Of a DNA stretch of 64,000 nt, positions 51,769 through 60,764 are shown piece by piece (position 1 is the first letter of the stretch; every line of letters starts with the position of its first letter). This stretch comes from Ktedonobacterales bacterium. GTDB lineage: Bacteria > Chloroflexota > Ktedonobacteria > Ktedonobacterales > DATBGS01. A program made the position numbers and the translations under genes. The notes under the pieces are model-generated. The model was not told where the DNA came from and searched no databases. It saw only the letters and a program-made list of their open reading frames with translations. The DNA is taken from positions 1-64,000 of the forward strand of contig DATBHW010000005.1 of the NCBI GenBank assembly GCA_036557285.1, in the 5' to 3' direction.

Positions 51769-53967
51769 ATGGGTGTAATAGATCAAGCCTGGCTTATTCC
51801 AGCACTCCCCTTAGCAAGTTTCGTTATTATCGTCTTCTTTACGCGAGTCATGGATGTGCGCAGCCGCAGGGTTGTGGCTGTTCCAGCAGGCGCAGCCAAT
51901 ATCGGCTATCCCTCTGGCCTGGCCCACGAAGAAGCCGAAAGCGCAAGTCACGAGCCAACCGATCAGCCTGGCACACACACTGGCGGCCATGACGCCGATA
52001 CCTCGCAGGCTGCTCATGGAGATCACCGTCCGGCTGGCAGCGCCACACGCGAGGATGGCTCACACAGCGCGCATGGCGCGGGGGAGCATGGCGGCCAAAC
52101 CCCCTTCTGGGCCAGAATGAGCGGCTATACGAGTATCGTCGCTGTCACCATTGCCTGGGTTATCTCCCTGATTATCCTGATCCAGTTCATTACCGGCGGC
52201 AGCAGCCTTCAGGCCAATGGCAGAACCATTTCCCTCTACACCTGGTTCTCCTTCAGCAGTACCCTCAACTATCCCATCAACTTCCACGTTGATTCGCTGA
52301 CCGCCCTGATGCTGGTCGTCGTCACCACCGTCTCGATGCTGGTCCAGATTTACTCGCAAGGCTATATGGAGGGCGACCCCGGCTACTCCCGTTTCTTCGC
52401 CTGGCTTTCGCTCTTCACCGTCTCGATGCTCATCCTGGTGCTGGCCGATAACTTCCTGGTTATCTACATTGGCTGGGAACTGGTGGGCCTCTGCTCCTAT
52501 CTGCTGATCGGCTTCTGGTACGAGCGGCACGATCCACCGCCAGCGGCCCTCAAGGCGTTCGTCACTACCCGCTTTGGCGACTTCGGTTTTCTGATTGGCA
52601 TCCTGATCCTCTTCTTCAACTTCCACACCTTCTCCTTCAGTGCCATCAACGCCCAGGCTGGAAATATTGACATTGCCTTGCTAACCGTCGCAATGATCTT
52701 GATCTTCTGTGGCGCGGTGGGCAAATCCGCTCAGTTCCCGCTGCATACCTGGCTGCCGGACGCGATGGAAGGCCCAACACCCGTGAGCGCGCTGATTCAC
52801 GCCGCCACAATGGTCGCTGCTGGCGTCTATCTGGTCGCGCGAACCTTCCTGATCTTCCACGACCACGCTGGCCCACAAGCCCTCGAAGTTGTCGCCTACG
52901 TGGGCGGCTTTACCGCGCTTTTTGCCGCCACCATTGGCCTGGTACAGAACGACATCAAGCGCGTGCTGGCCTACTCGACCGTGAGCCAGCTTGGCTATAT
53001 GTTTGTGGGCCTTGGCGTTGGACCAACCAACGCCACTGGCATGTTCCATCTTTTCACCCATGCCTTCTTCAAAGCCTTGCTCTTCCTGGGGTCCGGCTGT
53101 GTCATTCACGCTATCTCCGAGCAGGATATGCGCAAGATGGGCGGTCTGGCGCCCTACATGAAGTGGACCGCTGTACCGTTCCTGCTGGCAACGCTCTCCA
53201 TTTCCGGCATCCCGCCGCTAGCAGGCTTCTTCAGCAAAGATGGCATCATCGGTGAAGCCTACCTTTATGGTCAGGATCACGGAGGGAACTATATCCTCTA
53301 TGGAATGACCCTCTTCACGGCTGGCCTGACCGCTTTCTATATGTTCCGGCTCTGGTTCCTCACCTTTGGCGGGCGGGGCGGCAGGTTTGGCGGCTTCTGG
53401 GGCGGCGAGTATCGCGGTGAAGGCACGCCGCATACAGTACCGTTTGTCATGTGGGGGCCACTGGTTGCCCTGGCAATTCCAACCGTCCTCGCGGGTTTCT
53501 GGGGGTGGCCCGCCAATTTCCCGGCGTTCCTGACCGGCAATCCAGCCGCAGCAGCATTCGAGAACCCCTTTACAGCGGCTCTGACATGGGTTGGCGTCGC
53601 TGTTGCGCTGCTTGGCATAGGAGGCGCCTGGCTGGTGTATGGCGTTCAGGCAGTTCCAGCCAACGCGCTCACACGCAATGCGCTGGGCGCTTTCGTGTAC
53701 CGCGTGCTGCTCAATAAATACTATATTGACGAGTTCTACGGCTGGATCATCCGCTACATCGTGCTTGGCCTCTCCTATGCCGCGCAGGCGCTTGATCGCT
53801 ACGTCATTGATGGTGTCGTTGATGGCTCAGCCGTCGTCATCAGGACCAGTGGCAATATCTTCCGTCGCACCGAAACTGGCCGGGTGCAGAACTATGCGGC
53901 AGCGATCTTTGGCGGCGCGCTCGTTCTCGTGATCGTCGTCTTTTTCGTTGTCCTGAAAGGGAATTAA
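51769..53967 (+). CDS. nuoL: NADH-quinone oxidoreductase subunit L with His-rich insert
   Basis: The protein has 732 residues, longer than the usual 610-680. The antiporter-like core is intact: FVIYIGWELVGLCSYLLIGF, GAVGKSAQFPLHTWLPDAME, GPTPVSALIHAATMVAAGVY and LAYSTVSQLGYMFVGLGVG. Between helix 1 and helix 2 (residues ~48-120) there is an unusual hydrophilic insert rich in His, Gly, Asp, Glu and Ser, with nine histidines. The long C-terminal helix region follows (ALDRYVIDGVVDGSAVVIRT). It is a proton-pumping subunit at the distal end of complex I. Confidence 0.95.
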   Translation: MGVIDQAWLIPALPLASFVIIVFFTRVMDVRSRRVVAVPAGAANIGYPSGLAHEEAESASHEPTDQPGTHTGGHDADTSQAAHGDHRPAGSATREDGSHSAHGAGEHGGQTPFWARMSGYTSIVAVTIAWVISLIILIQFITGGSSLQANGRTISLYTWFSFSSTLNYPINFHVDSLTALMLVVVTTVSMLVQIYSQGYMEGDPGYSRFFAWLSLFTVSMLILVLADNFLVIYIGWELVGLCSYLLIGFWYERHDPPPAALKAFVTTRFGDFGFLIGILILFFNFHTFSFSAINAQAGNIDIALLTVAMILIFCGAVGKSAQFPLHTWLPDAMEGPTPVSALIHAATMVAAGVYLVARTFLIFHDHAGPQALEVVAYVGGFTALFAATIGLVQNDIKRVLAYSTVSQLGYMFVGLGVGPTNATGMFHLFTHAFFKALLFLGSGCVIHAISEQDMRKMGGLAPYMKWTAVPFLLATLSISGIPPLAGFFSKDGIIGEAYLYGQDHGGNYILYGMTLFTAGLTAFYMFRLWFLTFGGRGGRFGGFWGGEYRGEGTPHTVPFVMWGPLVALAIPTVLAGFWGWPANFPAFLTGNPAAAAFENPFTAALTWVGVAVALLGIGGAWLVYGVQAVPANALTRNALGAFVYRVLLNKYYIDEFYGWIIRYIVLGLSYAAQALDRYVIDGVVDGSAVVIRTSGNIFRRTETGRVQNYAAAIFGGALVLVIVVFFVVLKGN

Positions 53968-53984
53968 TAGGGGGCTGTAGAGTC

Positions 53985-55586
53985 GTGCAAACACAATTTC
54001 ACTTACTTCTCACGTTAATTGTCTTTCTCCCCGCTGCCGGAGCGATTGGGCTATTTCTGATACCTGGCAAGCGGAACGACCTGGCAAAGTGGGCAGCAGC
54101 TATCGTGTCAGGGCTGGTTTTTGTCCTGACGCTTGCCCTCCTCTTTGGACAGCAATGGGATAACACCAGCATTGCCAGTTCAAGTACGTTGCGCTGGGTT
54201 GATTTTAGCCCCTGGATAAACATCCAGCTTGGCTCCAGCTTCCAGTTCAAGGTGGATTATTTCCTGGGGGCAGATGGCCTCAGCCTCCCAATGATTATCC
54301 TGAATGGCCTGCTCAGCTTTCTGGCTGTGATCGGCTCCTGGCATATTGAAAAGCGTACCAAAGACTATATGGCCCTGATCCTTCTGCTGGAAACGGGCGT
54401 GATGGGCGTTTTCTGTGCGCTCGACCTCATCCTCTTCTTCCTCTTCTGGGAAGTCGAGTTGATCCCCATGTTCCTGTTGATCGCTGTCTGGGGCGGCCTG
54501 CGCCGCGAGTACGCCGCCTGGAAGTTCCTGCTGTACACCCTGCTGGGCAGCTCAATCATGCTGGCGGGTATCCTGCTGCTCTATTTCGAGCAGGGCGCTC
54601 AGACCGGAACCTATACCGCCAACATGATCCTGCTTTCCCAGTCAACCCATCAATTGGTCGGTTTCCTGTCGCTGGGGCCGATCCAGATCACCGCGCAGTT
54701 GCTGGCGTTTCTGCTCATTTTCTTTGGTTTCGCTGTCAAAATCCCAATGTTCCCATTCCATACCTGGCTCCCCGACGCCCATACCGAAGCGCCGACCGCC
54801 GTCAGTGTGCTGCTGGCGGGCGTGCTGCTGAAGATGGGCGCTTATGGCTTGATTCGCATCTGCCTCGGCTTTTTCCCGTTTGCCGCGCACGATCTCGCCT
54901 GGTGGCTTGGTGGTCTGGCCGCTGTCAACATCCTCTATGGCGCGGGTGTCTCGATGATTCAGAGCGACATGAAGAAGATGATCGCCTACTCCAGTGTCAG
55001 CCATATGGGCTATGTTTTGCTGGGCGTAGCGGCAGCCGCAGCCGCAGCGGGCGACCCCAGCCTCTTCGCTTTTCAGCAAGCCGCGCTGACCGGCGCAGCC
55101 CTCCAGATGTTCACACATGGCAGTATCACGGGCCTGCTCTTCTTCTGCGTCGGTGTACTCTATGAGAAAGCCCATACGCGCGAGATTGACATCTTTGGCG
55201 GCATCGCGCAGCGTATGCCCAGGTTGATCACCATCTACACGATTGCCTGTCTCGCCTCGCTAGGTCTGCCCGCGCTCAGCGGCTTCGTTGCCGAATATCT
55301 CGTCTTTACCGGAAGTTTCCCGATCCTGACAACCTGGACCATTCTTGGCGCTTTCGGCATCGTTCTCACGGCGGGCTATCTGCTCTGGATGCTCAAGCGC
55401 GCCTTCTATGGTCCGCTTAACGCGAAATGGGCGGCGCTGACTGATGCCACCAACCTGGAGGTAGCGCCGCTGGTCGCGCTGGTCGCGGTCATCCTGCTCT
55501 TCGGCATCTTCCCTGGGCTTATCGTCAATATTATTCAGCCAAGCGTCAGCCAGATTATTCATACCCTGGCGGTTATCGCTCATTAA
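53985..55586 (+). CDS. nuoM: NADH-quinone oxidoreductase subunit M
   Basis: The protein has 533 residues with start GTG 53985. It is of the antiporter-like family, with the Glu of LFFLFWEVELIPMFLLIAVW, then FAVKIPMFPFHTWLPDAHTE, APTAVSVLLAGVLLKMGAYG and MIAYSSVSHMGYVLLGVAAA. A short Ala-rich loop (AAAAAGDP) follows. It is a proton-pumping subunit of complex I, 17 bases after nuoL. Confidence 0.95.
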   Translation: MQTQFHLLLTLIVFLPAAGAIGLFLIPGKRNDLAKWAAAIVSGLVFVLTLALLFGQQWDNTSIASSSTLRWVDFSPWINIQLGSSFQFKVDYFLGADGLSLPMIILNGLLSFLAVIGSWHIEKRTKDYMALILLLETGVMGVFCALDLILFFLFWEVELIPMFLLIAVWGGLRREYAAWKFLLYTLLGSSIMLAGILLLYFEQGAQTGTYTANMILLSQSTHQLVGFLSLGPIQITAQLLAFLLIFFGFAVKIPMFPFHTWLPDAHTEAPTAVSVLLAGVLLKMGAYGLIRICLGFFPFAAHDLAWWLGGLAAVNILYGAGVSMIQSDMKKMIAYSSVSHMGYVLLGVAAAAAAAGDPSLFAFQQAALTGAALQMFTHGSITGLLFFCVGVLYEKAHTREIDIFGGIAQRMPRLITIYTIACLASLGLPALSGFVAEYLVFTGSFPILTTWTILGAFGIVLTAGYLLWMLKRAFYGPLNAKWAALTDATNLEVAPLVALVAVILLFGIFPGLIVNIIQPSVSQIIHTLAVIAH

Positions 55587-55598
55587 GGGGGTCGTGCT

Positions 55599-57080
55599 GT
55601 GCCAATTGCAAATAATGACATCTGGCTGCTCTCGCCGGAATTGAGCCTCACCATTCTGGCGCTGGTAGTCATCTTTCTCGATCTGGTCGTCAAACGTCGC
55701 ATAGTAGTCGTTCTAACGGCCCTGCTGGGGCTGGCCGTTCCCGCTGGCTTCACCTTTGCGCTGGCGGCGAACCCTCCGCAAGACCCGCATGGCTTCTTTA
55801 ACATGCTTATCGTCGATCAGTATGCTATCTTTTTCAAGCTGCTCTTCTTGCTGATCGGGGCGGTCATGCTGCTTATCTCCTATGACTACGTGAACAAATA
55901 CGTCCGTTCGGCTGGCGAGTTCTACGCGCTCTTGCTGCTCTCCGTCACTGGCATGATGCTCATGGCAAGCAGCAGCGAACTCATCACCATCTACATCTCA
56001 CTGGAACTTGCCAGCATACCGCTTTATGTCATGGCTGGCTTGCTGCGTAACGATGATCGCTCTGCTGAAGCCTCCGTCAAATATGTCCTTCTGGGCGCTA
56101 TGTCTTCGGCCATCCTGCTTTACGGCTTTGCGCTGCTTTATGGGCTGACCGGCACAACCGATCTTCACGGCATTGCTCAGGCCACGATCACCAGGGGCTT
56201 TGCCGACGGTAACATTCTCCTGCTCATGGCGGCTATATTCGTGCTGGCCGGTTTTGGCTTTAAAATCTCGGCGGTCCCTTTCCATACCTGGGCGCCCGAC
56301 ATCTACGAGGGCGCACCCACTCCGGCAGTCAGCTTCTTCTCAGTCGGGTCAAAGGCGGCTGGCTTTGCGGCCCTGATTCGCGTCTTCATTGATGGAAACC
56401 TGGGGCCATCTAACGGCCAGACCTTTGTTATGCTCATCGCAGTCATCGCCGTCGTAACCATGACGCTCGGCAACGTGGTCGCCATTGTCCAATCAAACGT
56501 AAAGCGCATGATGGCCTATTCCAGCATCGGCCAGGCTGGCTACATACTGGTTGGTTTCGCCGCCAGCGTTGGCACAAACAACTCTGCTGGGACGGGCAGC
56601 GCGCTCTTCTTCCTCTTTATCTATGTCCTCACCAACCTGGGCGCTTTCGCTGGCATCATCGCGCTGAGTCACATCCTCGGCACAGAGAATATCCGCGACT
56701 TCAACGGACTGCGCTTCAGAAACGCCTGGCTCGCTGTAGGAACGTCTGTCTGCCTGCTCTCGCTGGCGGGCGTACCCCCAATGGCCGGATTCATCGCCAA
56801 ATTCTTCCTCTTTGCCGCTGCCTGGCAGCAAGGACTGACCTGGCTGGTAGTCATCGCCGTTCTCAATAGCCTGGTCTCGATGGGATACTACGGGTACCTC
56901 GTTTACGCCATGTTTGTAAAGCCCCCGCTGAAAGAGGAGCGTATTAGCAGCACGCCTTCTCTGAACACGGCTCTGGCCGTTTCTACGGTGGGCATTATCG
57001 TAGTCACCATCCTGACCCAGTTCTTCCTCACCCAGTCCCAGATTGGCGCTCAGAGTTTGGCAGCCTTCCTGGGTCACTAG
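55599..57080 (+). CDS. nuoN: NADH-quinone oxidoreductase subunit N
   Basis: The protein has 493 residues with start GTG 55599 behind AAGGGGG. NuoN blocks: ISLELASIPLYVMAGLLRND then SAEASVKYVLLGAMSSAILL, FGFKISAVPFHTWAPDIYEG, APTPAVSFFSVGSKAAGFAA and MMAYSSIGQAGYILVGFAAS. It is the last gene of the cluster. Its stop codon is inside the first bases of a 51-base perfect palindrome that probably ends the transcript. Confidence 0.95.
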   Translation: MPIANNDIWLLSPELSLTILALVVIFLDLVVKRRIVVVLTALLGLAVPAGFTFALAANPPQDPHGFFNMLIVDQYAIFFKLLFLLIGAVMLLISYDYVNKYVRSAGEFYALLLLSVTGMMLMASSSELITIYISLELASIPLYVMAGLLRNDDRSAEASVKYVLLGAMSSAILLYGFALLYGLTGTTDLHGIAQATITRGFADGNILLLMAAIFVLAGFGFKISAVPFHTWAPDIYEGAPTPAVSFFSVGSKAAGFAALIRVFIDGNLGPSNGQTFVMLIAVIAVVTMTLGNVVAIVQSNVKRMMAYSSIGQAGYILVGFAASVGTNNSAGTGSALFFLFIYVLTNLGAFAGIIALSHILGTENIRDFNGLRFRNAWLAVGTSVCLLSLAGVPPMAGFIAKFFLFAAAWQQGLTWLVVIAVLNSLVSMGYYGYLVYAMFVKPPLKEERISSTPSLNTALAVSTVGIIVVTILTQFFLTQSQIGAQSLAAFLGH

Positions 57081-57129
57081 GGTTGTCCCTGTAGCGCCGC
57101 CTTCCAGGCGGCGCTACAGGGACAACCCT
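57079..57129. repeat. 51-base perfect palindrome (TTCCAGGCG family)
   Basis: Two 23-base arms pair perfectly around TTCCA. The inner part is TAGCGCCGCC-TTCCA-GGCGGCGCTA. It overlaps the nuoN stop codon. Its core is shared with 57891-57933 and 19728-19763. It probably acts as a terminator or mRNA-stabilising hairpin and may belong to a dispersed repeat family. Confidence 0.8.
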
Positions 57130-57149
57130 CCGCTTCACGCGGATGTGAT

Positions 57150-57457
57150 ATTATCAAGGGCCGCGTAAAACCCTGCCCTTCAGGGCTAGGGATAGAAGCG
57201 GCCTTGCACGACCTAAACACATGTGCGATACTCTGTCCAACGTGCTGCACCTTGACAAGAGAATAGTGTTTCGCTGGGTTCCGTCGTAAATCGTTCCGAC
57301 GGGTAAAAGCACTAGCGTTTTGCGCGGGCGCCAGGCGATACACTTGAGCCGGAGTCACGCCCGCCAGGTGTGCCTGTAACCACGTTGCCGGGCCAGGAAG
57401 TGGCCCACAAGGGTACGCCCTTGTAGAAGCCCTGTGCTTGAGCACTGGGGTACTTCA
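57150..57457 (+). mobile_element. Orphan IS605/TnpB-type element (possible omega-RNA)
   Basis: The left part (from about 57160) has the hairpin CCCTGCCCTTCAGGGCTAGGG. The right part ends with three successive hairpins: GGGCCAGGAAGTGGCCC, ACAAGGGTACGCCCTTGT and CCCTGTGCTTGAGCACTGGG, then GGTACTTCAC. From memory this layout matches the right end of IS1341/TnpB elements, where the omega-RNA is encoded. No tnpB or tnpA coding sequence lies between, so it would be a short non-autonomous derivative. The right end provides the stop codon of the minus-strand gene beside it. The call rests on pattern memory, not on an alignment. Confidence 0.5.
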
Positions 57458-57769
57458 CTCTTGCTCCTCGCTGTTTCTCCAGAGATCACCCCAACGCTCC
57501 AGCAAAGAAGCTAGCTGATCTCTCTGGCGTTCTTGCTTCTCCGCTTTAGCTGCTCGCTTTTGCGGCTTGTTGGCCTTTATCGGTTTTGGCGGCGCAGGTG
57601 TCGGCTGAGCTTCTTCCTGCCCAAACCACTCTACCAGAATGGAGCAGGCTTGGCAGAGAAACACCGAAGCGCCCTTAGATTCCTCAACCGCAACGGCAAA
57701 GCGATGCCCACAGATGCGACAAACCACGCGCTGCCAGGAATCCTCTGGAAGATCGGCTAACTCTGCCAT
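57455..57769 (-). CDS. Zinc-ribbon protein with basic tail
   Basis: The protein has 104 residues from ATG 57769 (MAELADLPEDSWQRVV, GAGGCG site). Two Cys pairs form a zinc ribbon: VVCRICGHRF and FLCQACSILV. A Pro/Lys-rich linker (TPAPPKPIKANKPQKRAAKA) leads to a short helix (QLASLLERWGDLWRN). Function unknown. The stop codon falls in the terminal TTCAC of the adjoining IS605-like sequence, so the C-terminus may have been changed by that insertion. Confidence 0.65.
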   Translation of the reverse strand: MAELADLPEDSWQRVVCRICGHRFAVAVEESKGASVFLCQACSILVEWFGQEEAQPTPAPPKPIKANKPQKRAAKAEKQERQRDQLASLLERWGDLWRNSEEQE

Positions 57770-57890
57770 CGTTTCGCCTCGCAGAAATCTGCCAACGTTG
57801 GCTCTACTGGAGGGTTCGTAGTATCTCAGGAGACATCCAGAGTCTAGCACCAGAGCCGCTCGCCGTCCAGGGGAAAACAAGACTTCTCAA

Positions 57891-57933
57891 TAGCACTGGC
57901 AGCGCCGCTTTCCAGGCGGCGCTGCCAGTGCTA
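57891..57933. repeat. 43-base perfect palindrome (TTCCAGGCG family)
   Basis: Arms of 18 bases (TAGCACTGGCAGCGCCGC and its complement) around TTTCCAG. The core CGCCGC-TTTCCAG-GCGGCG matches the palindrome at 57079, while the flanks differ but stay complementary. It lies 28 bases after the stop of the minus-strand ABC permease gene. Confidence 0.8.
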
Positions 57934-57960
57934 TCCGCAAGCATACAAGAAGATGGGGCA

Positions 57961-60717
57961 TTACTCGTAGCGCAAGACTTCAAGTGGTCGCACGCGCGTG
58001 GCGTTCCAGGCCACCAGCCAGGCCACCAGCATACAGATTACCGCCGTCGCAAGGACAATCCCCAGGACGATAGGCGCGCTAACCCCCAGAGTGATCTTAA
58101 AGACCACTTTCGCCAGCACCACCGTTGCCAGCGTCACCAGCAGCATCGCCAGCAGCGCCCCGGTAAAGCCAACGACGCCGTTCTCCATCAAGACCTCGCT
58201 GAGAACACTGCGGCTGGTGTAGCCCACCGACTTCAAGATACCAAGCTCTCGACGCCGCTCCAGCATCGCCAGCGCCACCGCATTAGCAATGATGATGATG
58301 CCTGCCAGCATTGCCAGTGAAGCAATCGCCGTAAGCAGGATAATCAAGTTGTTCAGCAGGCCATTGATAAAGACCAGCAAATCAACCACGCTGAATGTCT
58401 GCACCGAAGGCACAGCTTTTTGTATCTGCTGGAGCGTATCGTGCGCCTGATTGGGATCGAGCTTCAGCGAATACACGTACAGCGGATTGCCACCACTCAG
58501 CGTATTCACCAGACTATTCGCGCCATAGATCGGCAGATTCGTACCGGTAAAACTCGTCGGGTAGAACCCCACCACTTTTAGCGTCGCTGTTGTTTTGCCG
58601 TCACGGCTGCCCACCTTCACCAGATCATCCAGCTTCAGATTGAGCGGACCAAGCGAGGCAGCCTGCGGCATCAACACGTTATAACTGCCGTCAGGGTTCG
58701 GGCTGGCATCCTGCGCAATCAGATTACGACCAACCTGACTGGCCTGGAACCCCTTTACGATCTTCGTATCGGGAACAGTTCCCTGGGCAAGATCGTAGCC
58801 GGTGACTCCGCTCAGGAAAAAGATCGCGCCCTGGCGCCCTACACTGCTGCTGGAACCAGCATCAGAGACCCCTTGCAGAAACGTCCCAATATCAACATTG
58901 TTGACCGCCAGCGGGATGTCTTGCGCAACAGCGTTCACCGTCTGCCCCTGGATCTCCGAAATCTGCGCCAGCTTCTGATCCACTGCCGCTTTATCCGCGC
59001 TCCCCACCAGGAGAAACGAGTTATATTTCAATTGTGTGGAGAGAGCGGAATTAATTTCATCCTTGATATTCTGTCCCAGCGTCAAAATCAGCCCGATAGC
59101 AAAAACGCCCACAAAGAGCGCCACCATCGTCGTCGAGGTGCGAATCTTCTGCCGCCCGATATTGCGGAGCGCCATCTTCACATTTGACTTCCAGGTGCGC
59201 GGCAAGATAACCACCACCAGACCCAGCAAAGAAACTACCAGGAACAGAACGCCAAACGCTGGTATCGCCAGAGTGATGGCAGCAGAGATGAGCAGCGCCC
59301 CACCGATCAGCAGCACAAACCACAAAGAGAAACGCTCCGGCACAGGCAGCTTCCCAATGATGAACGCGATCAGCGTAAAGGCCAGGCTCAGCAAGAGTAA
59401 GAAGATGCCCGCGCCAGCCACCAGGCCAAGCGCCACGCCCACGCTCTTCAGAATGCTCAGCGCCAGGAAAAAGAACAGCACTGCCAGCAGGACGGCAAGC
59501 AAAATGGACACCGCGATCCCTGTTCCGCCCCTGCGCTCGGCTATCCCGCGCAGCACTTCCACAGGCCGAATCTGGCTGGCCTGCACAATCGGCAGCAGGC
59601 CAAAGATCAACGCAGTGAAGAAGCCAATCGCCACCCCGGAAACCACCGTCACGGGATCAATACTCCCGGGCAAAGCGATACTAAACAACTGTTCCACCAG
59701 GCTCTTCACCAGGAAGCTGACGCCAACACCAGCCGCCGCTCCCACGATGCCGCCAGCAATGCCCAGCAATCCGGCTTCGACTCCAAAGAGCAGATAGAGA
59801 TCGCGGCGCTGATAGCCCGCCGTCTTGAGCATGGCGATCTCGGTCTGGCGGCGGCGCAGCAAGACCTGCATGGTATTGATGATGCCCACGCCCCCGATCA
59901 ACAGCGCCAGCAGGCCCACCACCTGGAGGAAATAGCGAATCAACTGTACCTGATCCTCATTCTGCTGCAAGGCATCTTTCGTGGTCGTCACCGTCGCCAG
60001 CGGCAGAGCACTCTGGATGCTCTGCTTGGCCGCGTCAGCGTTCTCATCGCTGTGATCGGGAACATCCGCGTAGATCGCGTTATAGGAAACGGGCTGATTA
60101 GAAGCGCCAGGCAGCGCCTTGTACGAATTCAGAGACACCAGCGCCTCATCTCCCTGGAACAGCCCGCCATTTTCAATGACACCAACAATCGTGCCGGTTA
60201 CAACACGCCCATCCCCCGCATGAATCGTGATGGTATCGCCCACCTGCGCGCCCAGGGTCATCAGCAGGCTCTGAGTCACGACCAGATTATTGCCCGTTAA
60301 GAGCGACGCCAGGCTCCCATTGGGAGGATTTGTGAAGGTAGGCACACCCGCCAGTGGAAAGACCTGTGGGTCTACCGCCGCCAGGTTGTAGAATTGAAAC
60401 TGCCCGTCGTTGTCAATACTCTGCGCTTGCGATTCAGCAACAGCGGTATATTGAGTAATCTCGTTTTGTGATTTGAGAGTGTCAAACGTCGTAACCTGCT
60501 CGGCTGTGAGCGGTACAATATCGCTGCGAACAGAAATATCACCGCCGTTGCCTGCCCGAATATTACTTGTTAGCCCATCGTTGACCATATTGCCCACAAG
60601 CTGCAATGCCACAATCGCCAGCACTCCCACCGCGATACAAAAGATCGCCAGCAGCGTTCGTTGCCCTCCGCGCGCCAGTGAGCGACTTGGATACGACCAG
60701 TAGAACCCGGCCTTCAT
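57961..60717 (-). CDS. Large FtsX/MacB-type ABC transporter permease
   Basis: The protein has 918 residues. The N-terminal helix (LLAIFCIAVGVLAIVALQLV) and MacB-like periplasmic domain (~40-250) are followed by an FtsX core (~265-400: LLALLIGGVGIINTMQVLLR, RQTEIAMLKTAGYQRRDLYL). Several more helices and a second MacB-like domain (~545-770) lead to a second FtsX core (~800-918, ending RVRPLEVLRYE). This duplicated layout is typical of large lipoprotein- or peptide-type ABC permeases. Its ATPase partner is encoded 47 bases upstream. It may export or extract a lipid or peptide; the substrate is unknown. Confidence 0.88.
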   Translation of the reverse strand: MKAGFYWSYPSRSLARGGQRTLLAIFCIAVGVLAIVALQLVGNMVNDGLTSNIRAGNGGDISVRSDIVPLTAEQVTTFDTLKSQNEITQYTAVAESQAQSIDNDGQFQFYNLAAVDPQVFPLAGVPTFTNPPNGSLASLLTGNNLVVTQSLLMTLGAQVGDTITIHAGDGRVVTGTIVGVIENGGLFQGDEALVSLNSYKALPGASNQPVSYNAIYADVPDHSDENADAAKQSIQSALPLATVTTTKDALQQNEDQVQLIRYFLQVVGLLALLIGGVGIINTMQVLLRRRQTEIAMLKTAGYQRRDLYLLFGVEAGLLGIAGGIVGAAAGVGVSFLVKSLVEQLFSIALPGSIDPVTVVSGVAIGFFTALIFGLLPIVQASQIRPVEVLRGIAERRGGTGIAVSILLAVLLAVLFFFLALSILKSVGVALGLVAGAGIFLLLLSLAFTLIAFIIGKLPVPERFSLWFVLLIGGALLISAAITLAIPAFGVLFLVVSLLGLVVVILPRTWKSNVKMALRNIGRQKIRTSTTMVALFVGVFAIGLILTLGQNIKDEINSALSTQLKYNSFLLVGSADKAAVDQKLAQISEIQGQTVNAVAQDIPLAVNNVDIGTFLQGVSDAGSSSSVGRQGAIFFLSGVTGYDLAQGTVPDTKIVKGFQASQVGRNLIAQDASPNPDGSYNVLMPQAASLGPLNLKLDDLVKVGSRDGKTTATLKVVGFYPTSFTGTNLPIYGANSLVNTLSGGNPLYVYSLKLDPNQAHDTLQQIQKAVPSVQTFSVVDLLVFINGLLNNLIILLTAIASLAMLAGIIIIANAVALAMLERRRELGILKSVGYTSRSVLSEVLMENGVVGFTGALLAMLLVTLATVVLAKVVFKITLGVSAPIVLGIVLATAVICMLVAWLVAWNATRVRPLEVLRYE

Positions 60718-60764
60718 GATCTCTGCTCCATCTCTTCAAGGAGAGGCTTTTTACATACTCCTGA

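Noticed and set aside
57077-57445. 122-codon minus-strand frame
   Set aside because: It reads through a perfect palindrome and the IS605-like hairpins and has no recognisable domain.
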